Source: a virus
Reading direction: 5' to 3' (one strand)
IMG/VR virus record: IMGVR_UViG_3300010354_000140
Span: 1 to 48,708 of that record
DNA: 48,708 nt
The number at the start of each line of letters is the position of its first letter. Position 1 is the stretch's first letter. The position numbers were made by a program, and so were the translations under genes. This document shows, in pieces, positions 10,601 to 19,590 of the stretch. Under the pieces are notes generated by a model. It did no database searches and was not told the origin of the DNA. It saw only the letters and a program-made list of their open reading frames with translations.

Positions 10601-11418
10601 GAAGTGGTGCTACTAATGATAATTTTTAAATCTGCACTTTCTAGATCACCATCAGTGCCGCGCTCTTGCACCAACACCTTAATTGGCACTGGGGCAAATA
10701 CTCCGCAAGTAGTCAATGTGGTTGGAGAAAATGACTGGCTAAAGCCTTCCTCTCTGACACCGGCTCTGTTAATTTTATAAACAATGTCAGAAGCTGTATA
10801 GTTTGGATCGGTTGTACTGCCAGAAGGAAATGCAATGTTATTAAATTTAACATTGCCAGCGGGATTGAAATAGGTCCAAGTCTTTTGCGTTGCGAATTGC
10901 CGAATAGGAGTCTGACCAAATGCACTCCGCGAAAAATCAACGCTATTAATTGTTCCTGCCCCAAGGAGCATTAATGTTTCCATGTATTGGCTTGAACCGT
11001 AGCTTGTCACGGAAGACCAAATTAATGATCCGCCAACCCTCACTCCTCCAGTTGGATTGACTGTTGAATTGCAATACACTAAATTAACCGGATCTCCATA
11101 GCGACCAAGTTCTTGCGCAGAATTAAAGCCAGTGCGTGGAGCAAACCTTTCTTGTCGTGATGCGCGTTGGTTCTTTTTGTCTGGAGTTTGTGGCTTAGGA
11201 GCAAGAAGAGCCGCCGCCACTTGCGCTACTGTTCCGACAATGGTAAAAACCAGAGCAACAATGGCCCAGTCAATACCAACGGCCTGTGGAGTTGCTAGTT
11301 TATCTTCAATGGAAAGGGAGTAATCATATTGCGCCGACAAAAAATCTAAATACTCCTCTTCCGTTACGTCAAGAGCTTCAATAAGCTGGTGTTCGTAAGG
11401 AAGAAGCTTGCGTGTCAT
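7690..11418 (-). CDS. Tip attachment / host specificity protein, gpJ-like, 1242 aa
   Basis: The ATG at 11418 overlaps the upstream NlpC/P60-like gene stop as ATGA, which decides the start over an in-frame TTG 12 bases upstream. After a short charged N-terminus comes a hydrophobic stretch (about residues 50-75, DWAIVALVFTIVGTVAQVAA). Then follows an RFAPRTGFNSAQELGRYGDP-type segment, the typical entry into the J/central tail hub fold, where viral hubs carry G-x-P-V-x-x-x-Y. A lysine/glutamate-rich, probably coiled region lies at about 430-560. The C-terminal third contains the hub and fibronectin-like region seen in J proteins. Its length is close to lambda J (about 1130 aa). Gene order tape measure, M, L, K, J supports the assignment. 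It would form the central tail tip that contacts the host surface. Confidence 0.82.
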   Translation of the reverse strand: MTRKLLPYEHQLIEALDVTEEEYLDFLSAQYDYSLSIEDKLATPQAVGIDWAIVALVFTIVGTVAQVAAALLAPKPQTPDKKNQRASRQERFAPRTGFNSAQELGRYGDPVNLVYCNSTVNPTGGVRVGGSLIWSSVTSYGSSQYMETLMLLGAGTINSVDFSRSAFGQTPIRQFATQKTWTYFNPAGNVKFNNIAFPSGSTTDPNYTASDIVYKINRAGVREEGFSQSFSPTTLTTCGVFAPVPIKVLVQERGTDGDLESADLKIIISSTTSSFITSYWGASRPLIPTGTRLALSFDQAGPLKQGPTKIAAEEERVSYLSRIDAAGTYKLGSAKFRLVSLSGDQSLETSGSLAVFECIETGVCPSADYNIQRPNNIIKVWQDERNSLRARNAEIKLIQLNPPPIYDDLIFNSFINGDLNNIKVSIDQAEDWIDAITHYSRTLKNPQGEFSAVDEKLYLDTLANSALSDPKVAELAKAIDDLEDQYVDLEAGWKKKDVKKRIKKLQRQLTRAIEEFGVKEGYVISPRDNNKKQGRAEIKLIRKLINEKNSNAYSGILQQVAATGGGRNRQKEAERDAALVTEVQSNLNRINELDELIDNPGDVADYFNTKCLVKTEEASYQTITDCRIVRFSLKAKVFQRISGRQEEYGENKESKYKLSDNGLKYRQCFFWMWYRESASSQYKRVNYIFVIRRKADQDNFVDINFIAPVNGVKWEFKFEPIAEVTAELRKYGFNSGISYAYIENNGTSNVVTNNDGTQVYFIGIIRTAKSDKPMVPPIEKSPWGVSEWGLFSMKSDTQISYSFENGPEITIAAVTEQRVESLANYAGLYNNLSLVGFNAYSGQGVQDLRSFTVFVNQGRLVRSINTTTGLPNATPNVASNYVPEIFLDTALDPIDGIGQFTNSAAIDYQSLAIAQKFCIVNQLFFDGINSDPRGWRDFWVEAAAYSLLEMARIGGRETLIPMMPVDGSGSIVVDSQLSVTALFNAGNILEDSYKEELIDYGTDAKDLIANVIYRSTETNETFPRNKSVEVRLAGVTDISGFRQTYDLSDYVTSRDQAILFAKFLCQQKRHVKRNVEFKTFPTNSPLRPGAYIYVDIGNTSWEGIYSGRIEKNGALNLPLSQTVINGTYSFLVYSPDAAPISLSTNVSSNVAAGLSSYEGWLFVLGSQVKKKRVFKVTEVEMDEEGEVTVRAIEHPTLADGRSKITNVTNLSGTQTEPITKKEPIRTSLSLPTSPASLFEVLD

Positions 11419-11795
11419 TTGTTTAACCAAAAATGATAACCAATAGTATCAGGAAGGAAAGCTAGTACAACGCCTGTTGTCTTAGTGATAAAAAGCGTTT
11501 GACCATCATCCATGACAGTACCAAGCGCTCCAATGCCTCCAGACGGAAGCAGAACAACTGAATGGGGGCGCGGTTGCTTTAGTCTAACTCCGTTTTTTAA
11601 AAGCCATTTTGCAATAAATTGCTTTGGCAGTGATTCGTCTGTATATTTATCAAAAATCCATTTCAACTCTGGAGTGTAATCATAATAGCCAAGTCTCTTA
11701 TGTACTTCAGCGGCTAGCAAGCAACAATCAACTGTTCCACTTCCATCGCCAGGATATGCAGCCCATGCTCGTTGTAAGCCAATTAAATCATTCAT
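11415..11795 (-). CDS. gpK-like tail assembly protein with NlpC/P60-type N-terminus, 126 aa
   Basis: Starts MNDLIGLQRAWAAYPGDGSG and shows a G-T-V-D-C-C box (Cys at about residues 24-25) followed by AAEVHKRLGY. This is the catalytic Cys helix of NlpC/P60-like (DUF6950-type) cell wall peptidases found in phage tail tips. A short C-terminal beta region (VVLLPSGGIGALGTVM) and a final Y-H-F-W-L-N-K follow. ATGA overlaps on both sides (with the L-like and J-like genes) indicate translational coupling. In lambda, K sits exactly between L and I/J, consistent with the order here. The activity is inferred from family; a clear catalytic His is not obvious to me. Confidence 0.65.
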   Translation of the reverse strand: MNDLIGLQRAWAAYPGDGSGTVDCCLLAAEVHKRLGYYDYTPELKWIFDKYTDESLPKQFIAKWLLKNGVRLKQPRPHSVVLLPSGGIGALGTVMDDGQTLFITKTTGVVLAFLPDTIGYHFWLNK

Positions 11796-12259
11796 CTTAA
11801 ATACAGTTCACTATTCAACGGCAGTGGACCTACTAACTGTCTTGTCAGAGTACGAGCAGGAAAAGCCGTGCCGATGCTATCAACGGCAGAGCGAAATCTC
11901 AATTCAACAGTGGTCTCGCTAAATCCCGCTCCAATGCCAGTGTAAAAGTCTGTCGATGGACTACCAATGATTGAGCCGGCTGCATCTACATAGGCAGTAG
12001 TTAGTTCTAAAGTGCTTAGATGGTTATATTGGCCCGCTTCAACAAGCCTTAAAATGAGTTCAATGCTAGGAAAAAGGATTTTTAGCATTGGATTGTCGCC
12101 GTTGATAGCTGCCATTGCTCCATCAGCTCTAAACGGAACAAAGCTATAAGACAAACTATTGAAAACTTTCGCCTCATTGACAAAATAATTTTGATATAAA
12201 TGCGTTTGTCCGTTAGCCGTGCTCAGCTTAAAGAACTGAACCATTCTAATTTCAGCCAT
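11792..12259 (-). CDS. Minor tail protein, gpL-like position, 155 aa
   Basis: The start ATG at 12259 overlaps the stop of the upstream gene by one base (TAATG), so the two are coupled. The protein is beta-rich, with a VNEAKVFNSLSYSFVPF segment and a TVELRFRSAVDSIG...ARTLTR tail. It resembles DUF1833/gpL-type tail proteins that link the tape-measure end to the tip. No cysteine cluster is present, so it does not carry the iron-sulfur motif of lambda L. Position between the M-like and K-like genes is the main evidence. Confidence 0.6.
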   Translation of the reverse strand: MAEIRMVQFFKLSTANGQTHLYQNYFVNEAKVFNSLSYSFVPFRADGAMAAINGDNPMLKILFPSIELILRLVEAGQYNHLSTLELTTAYVDAAGSIIGSPSTDFYTGIGAGFSETTVELRFRSAVDSIGTAFPARTLTRQLVGPLPLNSELYLR

Positions 12260-12642
12260 TAAATCATTTCTCCCATTAATCTTACTGATACAGAATAAAA
12301 CTTACACGACTCTGACTGTAATGTTGGAGGCTCTGCATACTCCCATAAAATAGTAGTTGGCGCTTGAATTAACGCTTGCAGTGTAGTGCTCATGCCAGCA
12401 AAAAGCGATGCAGGCAGGGGAAATTTAACAAATCCAGCCCGCACATCATTGTAATGCTGCAAAATTAACGCGGCATCAGTATCACCGAGTTTAAACTCAA
12501 GGCTAAGCTCATAACTGAAAGGCTTATTTCCAAAGCTTCTTTTTGTAACAGCGCCGGAAAGTGCTCTATAAGTTTTTGTGGCATAGGCCCCCATTTTGCA
12601 CGAGCGGGCCGTTGGTTTGAGCGATGGGAAAATAATTGACAT
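12259..12642 (-). CDS. Minor tail protein, gpM-like position, 127 aa
   Basis: Begins MSIIFPSLKPTARSCKMGAY directly after the tape-measure gene (six bases between). The body has the strand pattern SYELSLEFKLGDTDAALILQ and a final SCKFYSVSVRLMGEMI, typical of small beta-sandwich tail tip proteins of the M/DUF2460 neighbourhood. It probably caps the end of the tape measure and starts the tip complex, as gpM does in lambda. Function is inferred from gene order and length (lambda M is about 109 aa). Confidence 0.6.
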   Translation of the reverse strand: MSIIFPSLKPTARSCKMGAYATKTYRALSGAVTKRSFGNKPFSYELSLEFKLGDTDAALILQHYNDVRAGFVKFPLPASLFAGMSTTLQALIQAPTTILWEYAEPPTLQSESCKFYSVSVRLMGEMI

Positions 12643-12648
12643 TGTTTA

Positions 12649-15600
12649 TCACCTCATACCCAAACGGCTGCGCGTAGATGGACTTTGCTGTAGTCTATCT
12701 AGCGTCATTCCCATGCCACGCCGAGCACCATCATTAGCAGCAAGCTTTCTGGTTTGCGCCATTGCTTGCTCTAACTGATCACGACTCACGTATTCAGTGC
12801 CTCCAATATTAGTGGTTTGGAAGCTCATATTTAATACGGGCGATGCAGCTTGAGAAGTCATTTTTTCACGGATGCTAGAAGAATTCAGTCTGACAGGAAT
12901 ACTGCGACCGTCTGGCAATGGAACAATGGCTTCGTTGTATTTGCCTTCGCCCATAAGGCCAAGAGTGGGACCTCCAACTGTACCTCCATTGGCAAACGCA
13001 CGGAATGGAACAAATCCTCCCTTTGCCACACCACCATTGGCAAACCCTTTCAAGTTAAATACATTACCAAAACCAGCAATGGCTCCACCAACGCTTAAAA
13101 GGATACTGCCAATGCCGCCAAGCACATTTGACGTGCCTCCTTCCTTGATTTGGTTGATGCCAGCAGCAATGCCCATGATTGCACCAGCTGCAATGCCAAC
13201 TGCTTGAGTGGCTTTGCCAAGACTTTCTTTAAACTTATCGCCGTTATCCTTGGCGTCTTGGGCTACCTTGCCTCCCAATTTAACTGTTTCCCAAGAGTCA
13301 ACTGTTACTGTTTTCAATTTCTCCGCATAGGCAGTAGCGCTATCGGTGAGGGTTCCCAAGCTTTCGCTGATACTGGTAAAGGCAGATAATGGAAGTTCTG
13401 AAGCAATGCTTGCTGCTCCGCCTTGTTGATACGACGCATCCTGTGGATTGGACGATGGCATGGAAGGCCCAATAGTGTTGGCGGATTGCTGAGGAGGCAC
13501 TGCGCCAGGGGCACCTCCGCCCCCTGGCTGTGTATTGTCAGCAGTTCTTTTAGTATTGCTAGCAATTTCTTGCTGCTTAGCCAATTGTTCTTCTAGTTTT
13601 TTAATCATATTTGCCCTAGTTTCTTCTTCATTTGGCACTTTAAAAATGCTACCAAGAGTCTTTTTGAAGAAATCTTCTACTGGTTTCATCGCGAAGTCAA
13701 AGAACATGGTCAAGAATTGGTCTGCTAAAGCATCTTGCGCTTTCTTTAACGCTTCCACTGAATTAGTGCCCTTGGCAATTTCTTTAAACAAGTCTTTATA
13801 AGTGCCAGTTACGCCTTCAACTGCTTGATTAATTCTTCCAGAAATCTCTTGGATGGCCTTAAGAGCATCTTGCTGCTTTAAGGTGGCAAGCGTGTTTTCA
13901 AGCTGTGCTGTCGTAAATTTCTGCAGTTGATCAGTGGCATAGTCAGAATTTTGTCCAAACAATTCAACAGCAATTGCGGCAGTTGCAAGCTCCACTCTTT
14001 GAGCCTTGGTTAGCTCTATTCCATCCTCCTGCATCTTTTTGTATTTTTCGTAGATCGGCAGTTGCTTATTGTATTGATCCCGCAATTCCTGCAGAATGCC
14101 ATTGCTTTTTTCTTCTGCTAGATACAAGCTTTCCTTAAGATCAATTACTTCCTTGGGAATGCCCTTAAGCTCTAGAGCATTGCGTGTCGCAAGCAGTTTA
14201 TTCTGTAGCGTCAACTGAGCTACAGGGAAAAGCGCATCTAGATTTTGCTTAGTAATTAATGCCACCTTTTTAATGGCTTGCTCAAGAGAGGTATTTAGGC
14301 GTAATGCCTCCACCAGTTGTGCTTGTTCTGTTTTAGCGGCGGCAACAACATCTCTTTTTTCACTGCCAGACACTGGCCGTGCAGGAGCAAGGCTTCCAAC
14401 TTGCATTCCTTCACGAATATTGGAATGTAGCCCTGCTCCAAAATCAGTAATTGGACCATAAGGCCCTTGGCCTTTGGGAGCATTGGGAGGGCGATTTCCT
14501 GGTGCTACACTTCCCGCTGCTTGAGTGACTGCCTGTCTTGCTTTAAACACTTCTTCTTCATAGCCAATCATTGCGTCAGATAGTTCCTTTGCAAACTTAA
14601 TGCGTGTTTGCTGAATTTCATCTGCACCACTTTCTTCATAGGCAAATTGCATATCAAGAAGCTTTTTCTTGTGTTCAAACAAGATATTTGCTCGCTCAAT
14701 TTCGCCTTCTGTACGCGCTTTAGCAAGTTGATCTGCCAAGCTTTCTAGGCTTTCTAGGCTTTGAGCTTTCGCCTGAGTGGCCTGTCCATCTTCTGCGATA
14801 GCAGTCGCGACACTTGGCGTGGGCTGATTAATCCCTAATTGCTTTTGCGTTTGCAAAGCTTGTTTTTGTTGTTCCTTAAGTACTAGAGTGGATTTTTTGG
14901 TTTCAGCAGAAATTTGACCGGCTTGCTGTTGAGCCTTGGCAAGTTGTGGGCGTAAAAATGCTTGTATTTGAAATCCGCCTTGAGTTAACTGATTGCCAGA
15001 AATAATACCTGCAATTTCATTTGAATATTCAGCCGCCGCTTTTAGTTGAGCCATTTCACGAACACTAATTATCGGCTTACCGCCTTGCCTCATAGTGCTT
15101 CTATTTCTGGCGTAAATATCCTCTAACGTTTTAAGTCCACGCTCAACCGCTCTATTTTTCGCTAATTCTTGATTAAGTTGGGTGGTCACTCCCATCACTT
15201 CGCCAGAAGCGGCAGCTTTAGCTCCTTCGGCAATGGCGTTTTTAGACGCATCTGCCGCTTCTTTCGCCCTATCACGCATTGTCATGAAAGCTCCAGCTAA
15301 CATGCTTACACCTGCAATGGCAAGCCCAATAACGCTTGCCGCTGTAAGCGCAAGAAGAGCACCTTTTAATCCAATTGCAGCTACCGTACCAGCTTCCATT
15401 TGCAGCCCTAAAAACTGAAAACCAGCAGCAAGAATTTTGGCTGACACGCCAGAAGCCGTCATTGCCTTTGTTAATGAGCCCATTTGAATGGCCATATTCA
15501 AGATACCTACACCGGCCAATACACCACGCAGAGCTAGCATGACTCCCGTAAAAATCAAAGCCGCTGTTCTAGCTGTTTGGAAGCCAATAAATAATGCAGT

Positions 15601-18573
15601 AAGGCCTCCAATCACAGACGTTAAATTTGTTCCTAAAACAGTTAAAACGGGAGAAAGGAACCCGCTAATTCCTTTGACCATATTCATTACAAACGTGCCA
15701 GCTTTGCCTAATTCTTCTGCAAACTTGCGAATGTCTGCTGCTTGTTTTGCGATTGCTGGATCCTGAGCCGCTTTGATTAGCGAGTTATATCTAACAGTAA
15801 GTGCCGCAACGCTTTGCTCTGCTCCACGAATTTCATCCTTACTTGCGCCTCCTGCTTTCAAAACACCAAGATTTTTCTGAGCATCTTGTAATTGCGTAAA
15901 GCTGCGTTCAATTTCCCCTGTAGCAATCTGCGCTGATTTTGAAAGCTGATTTAATGATCCTCCAAGTGGCACAAGAATTGCTTGCGCTGCCGCATTTGCT
16001 AACGGCGCAAAGCTTTCTAGCGTGCGCTGAAAATCTCCTTGTACTGTATTAAGAAGACCTTGCAACGAACGTCCAGCCGCTTGTGCGCCAGTACCAAATC
16101 GTGTCATTAGCTCGTCGCTAACATTTGCAAACACCTCTCTAAATCTTTTGCCAACAAATTCTCCATCTTCCATTGCCTTGCTAAATTCTTTCACTGACAT
16201 ACCAGCAGCTTTGGCAAAAATTGCCAAAGCACCAGGAAGTACATCGCCCAACTGCCCCTTAAGCTCTTCGCTCATGATTTGGCCTTTACTTGCCATCTGG
16301 CCAAACGCATAGATCACTCGCTCTGCCTTATCTGGCGTTAGTTGCAATGCGGCCGTCGCGGCACTAATACCAGTGAATAGTTTTTCAATGGAACCAGAAT
16401 CAAAGCCAGAAGGTCCCATTGACGCAAAAAGCCTTGTAAAGCCAGTGCGTGTTGTTTCTAGATTTAAACCAAATGCACGCTGAACATTATCCACGTAAAG
16501 AAGTTCTTTGCCATACGTGCCGGTGTCTTGAGTGGCAGTTTGAAGAGAGTTGTTATATTGCTGTTGAGACTTGGCCGCATTTAATACTCGCCCAGGTAGT
16601 CCAGTGATGAAAGCAAGTCCTCTGTATGCAGTGCCATAAAGCAACACTTGTTTTGTTGCATTGGCAAATTCTCCTCCAATTTCACGCAGTCCGCCAATTA
16701 GAGGTAACTGACTTGCTTTAAACTTATCTGCAGTTGCTTGCGCTACTTTAAGCGCTGCACTATACTTAGTGGCAAGATCAAAGTATCCTTTGGGAAGTTC
16801 AGTCATTGGCGGCTGTTTGCCACCGCCTCCTCCAATGGGAGCCGGAATACTTGGCGCTCTCATGAACTGCGGCTGACCTAGAACGGCTCCACCACTCACT
16901 GCATTGAAACGCATTTGACTTGGAGGAGTAGTTCCGCCAGCAGCAGGTAATGCGCGTTGAGGCGCCATTGTCAATGGCACCCTTGATCCCGGCCTAAATT
17001 GAGGCTCTTGAGGACGAGCAGTAATATCTTTTACACTCACTGGAATCACTGCTTGCGCTTCAGCAAGACGAAGTGCATTCGTCACTTTCTGCAACAGCGA
17101 ACTTACGGCGGCTCCCACTTGGGCTTGTTTTGCTCTTGTTTCGGCATCACGTAATGCTTGCGCTAAATATGCAAAAGCGTTCATTGCGCTCTTGATACCC
17201 ATGGATGTTTCACTAACATCCACTTCAATAACAGTAAACTGACGCTGTAAAATTTCGTCTAAATTTTTCTGCAATGCAGCGTAAATACGCTTTGTATCAA
17301 CCAATACGCCGCCAGGAGCGCCTCCTCCTGCGCTTCCCAAGAGATTGCGATAGATGCCTTCCACACCTTGCGAGATGGCTGTTCTCTGCGTCTGCGCAGG
17401 AAGTAATCGAACAGATGCAGTCGAAGGCATTTGCGCTGCCTGCATTGTTCTTGTTGCTGATTGAATGGTTGCCGCTCGTGCCTGTTTTAACGAAGCAGGA
17501 TCTATGCCGAGCATATGGAATATGCCGCGAGCAAAAGTGTCCAACACTTGACGAAGCGGTTCCCTGTTGGGATTGCGCATTACAGCCTTAATATCTAAAT
17601 ACTTGGTGATAGCTTCAATACTTGCTTCTTGTACGAGCTTGTCAATCAGCTGAGCAGCATTTTCACTTTTATATTTCGAAAATCCTTCTACTCCTACTTG
17701 ACGAGCAATGTCTTTTAACTTGGTAATACCCTGCCCGCTAATGGCGGTGCGAAACTCTTCTCTGCGTACCTTGCCAGCGATGTCCTCTAGACGAGGTAAC
17801 GCCGTTCCCTGAGTACGCATGTACTCTTCAAGGCCAGCATATCCTGTTTTGCCAGTCGCAAATTTGCTTTTGCCTGCTGCAACTCCGCCTTCAAGCTCCG
17901 CTTTAATTTTGACAGTAACACCGCCAAGTTTTGATTGAACTGCCGTCTTGAACGCAGCAATATCTTCATTGTTAATTCCAGGCTTGACGCTCACTGGAAC
18001 GCGAAGCTTTCCTCCTCCCTGCTTGATTTTCTGATTGGCTTCAATACGCCCTTGAATGGCATCTAAAACATTCTGTACTTCCTTGCCAGTGGCGCCATTT
18101 TTCAAGCCAACTACAATTTGAGCTTGTTTGCTTAAGTTCTTGACAAAAGTGGCAACATTGGGAAGATTAAGCTTTGTATCAAGCGGAATTTGGCCACCTT
18201 CGGAGAGAATGTCTCGTCTAATTTGAGCGCGAATCTTTTTGGTCTTATCACGTCCAAACTTTGGAACGCTTGCATTAATATTTACGTCAAGTTCAATCTT
18301 TTCGTCTTTAAGGGCCTTTAATTGCCCATGCAAGGTTTCAACTTTCCCTGCTAAACCTTCTAGTGTCCTGCTTGTAATCTTGACGTCAAAAGTTTTGCGT
18401 CCAAGATACGAAGATAAAAGTCTAAACTGAGAAACAATACTTTCCTTCTTAAATTGCACTTGCACGGGCACGTTGTAGCCCGCAGCCGCTTGCCCTAACC
18501 CCGTCAGTTGTTGCCTAAAGAATGCAAGATCAAGACTTACCTTTAGCTTCAGTTCGGCGTCTTGAGCTGCCAT
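12649..18573 (-). CDS. Tape measure protein, 1974 aa
   Basis: Largest gene in the window. The tape-measure N-domain signature (TIGR02675-like) lies at about residues 670-860: QQYNNSLQTATQDTGTYG, LETTRTGFTRLFASMGPSG, GQIMSEELKGQLGDVLPGAL and FGTGAQAAGRSLQGLLNTVQ. Hydrophobic, membrane-spanning-like stretches follow at about residues 965-1030 and 1060-1100, the usual place for the segments thought to enter the host membrane. Long Ala/Gln/Lys-rich helical regions flank them (for example residues 1230-1320 and 1450-1700), with a glycine-rich C-terminus that includes a GPTLGLMGEGKYNEAIVPLP segment common in tape measures. By the usual relation of about 1.5 angstrom per residue the tail would be near 300 nm, long for a siphovirus (inference). 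Confidence 0.93.
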   Translation of the reverse strand: MAAQDAELKLKVSLDLAFFRQQLTGLGQAAAGYNVPVQVQFKKESIVSQFRLLSSYLGRKTFDVKITSRTLEGLAGKVETLHGQLKALKDEKIELDVNINASVPKFGRDKTKKIRAQIRRDILSEGGQIPLDTKLNLPNVATFVKNLSKQAQIVVGLKNGATGKEVQNVLDAIQGRIEANQKIKQGGGKLRVPVSVKPGINNEDIAAFKTAVQSKLGGVTVKIKAELEGGVAAGKSKFATGKTGYAGLEEYMRTQGTALPRLEDIAGKVRREEFRTAISGQGITKLKDIARQVGVEGFSKYKSENAAQLIDKLVQEASIEAITKYLDIKAVMRNPNREPLRQVLDTFARGIFHMLGIDPASLKQARAATIQSATRTMQAAQMPSTASVRLLPAQTQRTAISQGVEGIYRNLLGSAGGGAPGGVLVDTKRIYAALQKNLDEILQRQFTVIEVDVSETSMGIKSAMNAFAYLAQALRDAETRAKQAQVGAAVSSLLQKVTNALRLAEAQAVIPVSVKDITARPQEPQFRPGSRVPLTMAPQRALPAAGGTTPPSQMRFNAVSGGAVLGQPQFMRAPSIPAPIGGGGGKQPPMTELPKGYFDLATKYSAALKVAQATADKFKASQLPLIGGLREIGGEFANATKQVLLYGTAYRGLAFITGLPGRVLNAAKSQQQYNNSLQTATQDTGTYGKELLYVDNVQRAFGLNLETTRTGFTRLFASMGPSGFDSGSIEKLFTGISAATAALQLTPDKAERVIYAFGQMASKGQIMSEELKGQLGDVLPGALAIFAKAAGMSVKEFSKAMEDGEFVGKRFREVFANVSDELMTRFGTGAQAAGRSLQGLLNTVQGDFQRTLESFAPLANAAAQAILVPLGGSLNQLSKSAQIATGEIERSFTQLQDAQKNLGVLKAGGASKDEIRGAEQSVAALTVRYNSLIKAAQDPAIAKQAADIRKFAEELGKAGTFVMNMVKGISGFLSPVLTVLGTNLTSVIGGLTALFIGFQTARTAALIFTGVMLALRGVLAGVGILNMAIQMGSLTKAMTASGVSAKILAAGFQFLGLQMEAGTVAAIGLKGALLALTAASVIGLAIAGVSMLAGAFMTMRDRAKEAADASKNAIAEGAKAAASGEVMGVTTQLNQELAKNRAVERGLKTLEDIYARNRSTMRQGGKPIISVREMAQLKAAAEYSNEIAGIISGNQLTQGGFQIQAFLRPQLAKAQQQAGQISAETKKSTLVLKEQQKQALQTQKQLGINQPTPSVATAIAEDGQATQAKAQSLESLESLADQLAKARTEGEIERANILFEHKKKLLDMQFAYEESGADEIQQTRIKFAKELSDAMIGYEEEVFKARQAVTQAAGSVAPGNRPPNAPKGQGPYGPITDFGAGLHSNIREGMQVGSLAPARPVSGSEKRDVVAAAKTEQAQLVEALRLNTSLEQAIKKVALITKQNLDALFPVAQLTLQNKLLATRNALELKGIPKEVIDLKESLYLAEEKSNGILQELRDQYNKQLPIYEKYKKMQEDGIELTKAQRVELATAAIAVELFGQNSDYATDQLQKFTTAQLENTLATLKQQDALKAIQEISGRINQAVEGVTGTYKDLFKEIAKGTNSVEALKKAQDALADQFLTMFFDFAMKPVEDFFKKTLGSIFKVPNEEETRANMIKKLEEQLAKQQEIASNTKRTADNTQPGGGGAPGAVPPQQSANTIGPSMPSSNPQDASYQQGGAASIASELPLSAFTSISESLGTLTDSATAYAEKLKTVTVDSWETVKLGGKVAQDAKDNGDKFKESLGKATQAVGIAAGAIMGIAAGINQIKEGGTSNVLGGIGSILLSVGGAIAGFGNVFNLKGFANGGVAKGGFVPFRAFANGGTVGGPTLGLMGEGKYNEAIVPLPDGRSIPVRLNSSSIREKMTSQAASPVLNMSFQTTNIGGTEYVSRDQLEQAMAQTRKLAANDGARRGMGMTLDRLQQSPSTRSRLGMR

Positions 18574-18610
18574 CTTCTTCTATGCGCTTAATAATGCCTT
18601 CATTCTATAA

Positions 18611-19078
18611 TCATTGCCCCTGATTACGTCCGGCAAATGCTTTTAGTTCATCAGCTAACAATGCAATAACACGACCATCCATCACGCGCTGTTTCATCAG
18701 CTTCTGAAGCACAACAAGACTTGCATCAGTTACGCCATCGTCTCGCTTCAATGCCTTCATATCAAACGGCAGGAAATCCTCAGGCTTCACCTTCGCCTTC
18801 TTGCCTGCCATCATTCCAGCAGCCATTGTTCCAAGCTTGGCCACTGCCACGCTCTGCACGTTGTATTTTGCAACGTCGTGCTTATCTAAATATTTCAATG
18901 CCGCCTTCACATCGTCAAGCTTTTGCAAGCCAAAGTTCTTAGCTTGCCAGCGGTCATCATGAAAATCAGACGATGCGAGGCGGAAATAGATTTCGTTCCA
19001 ATCAGCCAAAGAGGCCAGATTCTTTCTGGCCCTGGCCTCTAGCTTTTCTGCTACTGAGGAGAATTCCTCGTCTTCCGT
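18611..19078 (-). CDS. Tail assembly chaperone, frameshifted C-terminal part (gpGT-like T domain)
   Basis: This frame lacks a convincing start of its own: the only start in the well-conserved part is a TTG (19009) without a ribosome site. Reading from the slippery A-run at 19084-19078 in the -1 frame is uninterrupted. It gives TEDEEFSSVAEKLEARARKN and then runs into LADWNEIYFRLASSDFHDD. The product would thus be a fusion of 171 residues of the upstream chaperone with 155 residues from here, 326 aa in total. Gene order (directly before the tape measure) is that of lambda G/T, whose GT fusion recruits tail tube protein to the tape measure. This is an inference from the reading frames and position. 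Confidence 0.72.
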   Translation of the reverse strand, partial: TEDEEFSSVAEKLEARARKNLASLADWNEIYFRLASSDFHDDRWQAKNFGLQKLDDVKAALKYLDKHDVAKYNVQSVAVAKLGTMAAGMMAGKKAKVKPEDFLPFDMKALKRDDGVTDASLVVLQKLMKQRVMDGRVIALLADELKAFAGRNQGQ

Positions 19079-19590
19079 TTTTTTGCGGCGTCTGCTGCCT
19101 CCTCTACTTCAGCGTTTTGCTCGTCTGCAATAAATTCCACCACTTTTGCAATAATCTTACGCGGCAGATTTTTAGTGTCTTCCAGCTCCCAATCAGCAAG
19201 ATCGCGCCATTCGCCATCAATCATGCCCTGACCGCGAGAACGCATGAAGGCAGTAACCATGCGAGCGTTAGTGCTTTCCACGGAACTACCGCTGGTAATC
19301 ATGCTCAGCGTCTCTTCCGTATATTCAGACAGCAGCTCAGCTTCAGTGATGGAGCCACCGCCACCTTGCAGAAGATTAAACGCTTCGTCCAGCGGAATGT
19401 CTTTGGCAGTAGCAATGCGCTTAGCCAGTTGCACTGCACGAATGGTAGCTTGGCTTTGAAGCTTGCTAATCTCTTCTTGTTCAATAGCTTCTGCCACTAA
19501 CCAGCCGCCATATTTCTTCAGGCGAATATCCGGCAGCAGTTCGAGATAGTCTTCAGCCTTCGTCTGCAGAAGGAAGCTGTATTTGCTCAT
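19051..19590 (-). CDS. Tail assembly chaperone, gpG-like, 179 aa
   Basis: Starts MSKYSFLLQTKAEDYLELLP at the ATG 19590, overlapping the upstream 87-residue gene by 38 bases. The protein is helical and acidic, with an EEIAKRIA-like middle and a basic tail AAKKRKTRNSPQ. It lies immediately upstream of the tape measure, where siphoviruses encode their G-type chaperone. The final codons contain a run of seven A (19084-19078, read A AAA AAA), and a -1 slip there joins it to the downstream frame. The short form would be made most of the time and the fusion rarely, as in lambda. Confidence 0.72.
   Translation of the reverse strand: MSKYSFLLQTKAEDYLELLPDIRLKKYGGWLVAEAIEQEEISKLQSQATIRAVQLAKRIATAKDIPLDEAFNLLQGGGGSITEAELLSEYTEETLSMITSGSSVESTNARMVTAFMRSRGQGMIDGEWRDLADWELEDTKNLPRKIIAKVVEFIADEQNAEVEEAADAAKKRKTRNSPQ
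19056..19084 (-). promoter_or_regulatory. Programmed -1 frameshift signal (A7 slippery site plus hairpin)
   Basis: The zero-frame codons are GCA AAA AAA CGG; the heptamer A AAA AAA is a textbook -1 slip site. Eight bases further on, GAGGA-ATTC-TCCTC forms a five-base-pair hairpin with a four-base loop (19069-19056). A second, stronger hairpin lies at 19040-19010 (AGAGGCCAG pairing with CTGGCCTCT, nine pairs, 13-base loop). The two overlapping frames and the tail-chaperone position support real use. Efficiency cannot be judged from sequence. Confidence 0.7.

Noticed and set aside
18611-19009. Stand-alone gene starting at TTG 19009
   Set aside because: No ribosome site, and the frame continues upstream without stop to the slippery A7 of the chaperone gene.
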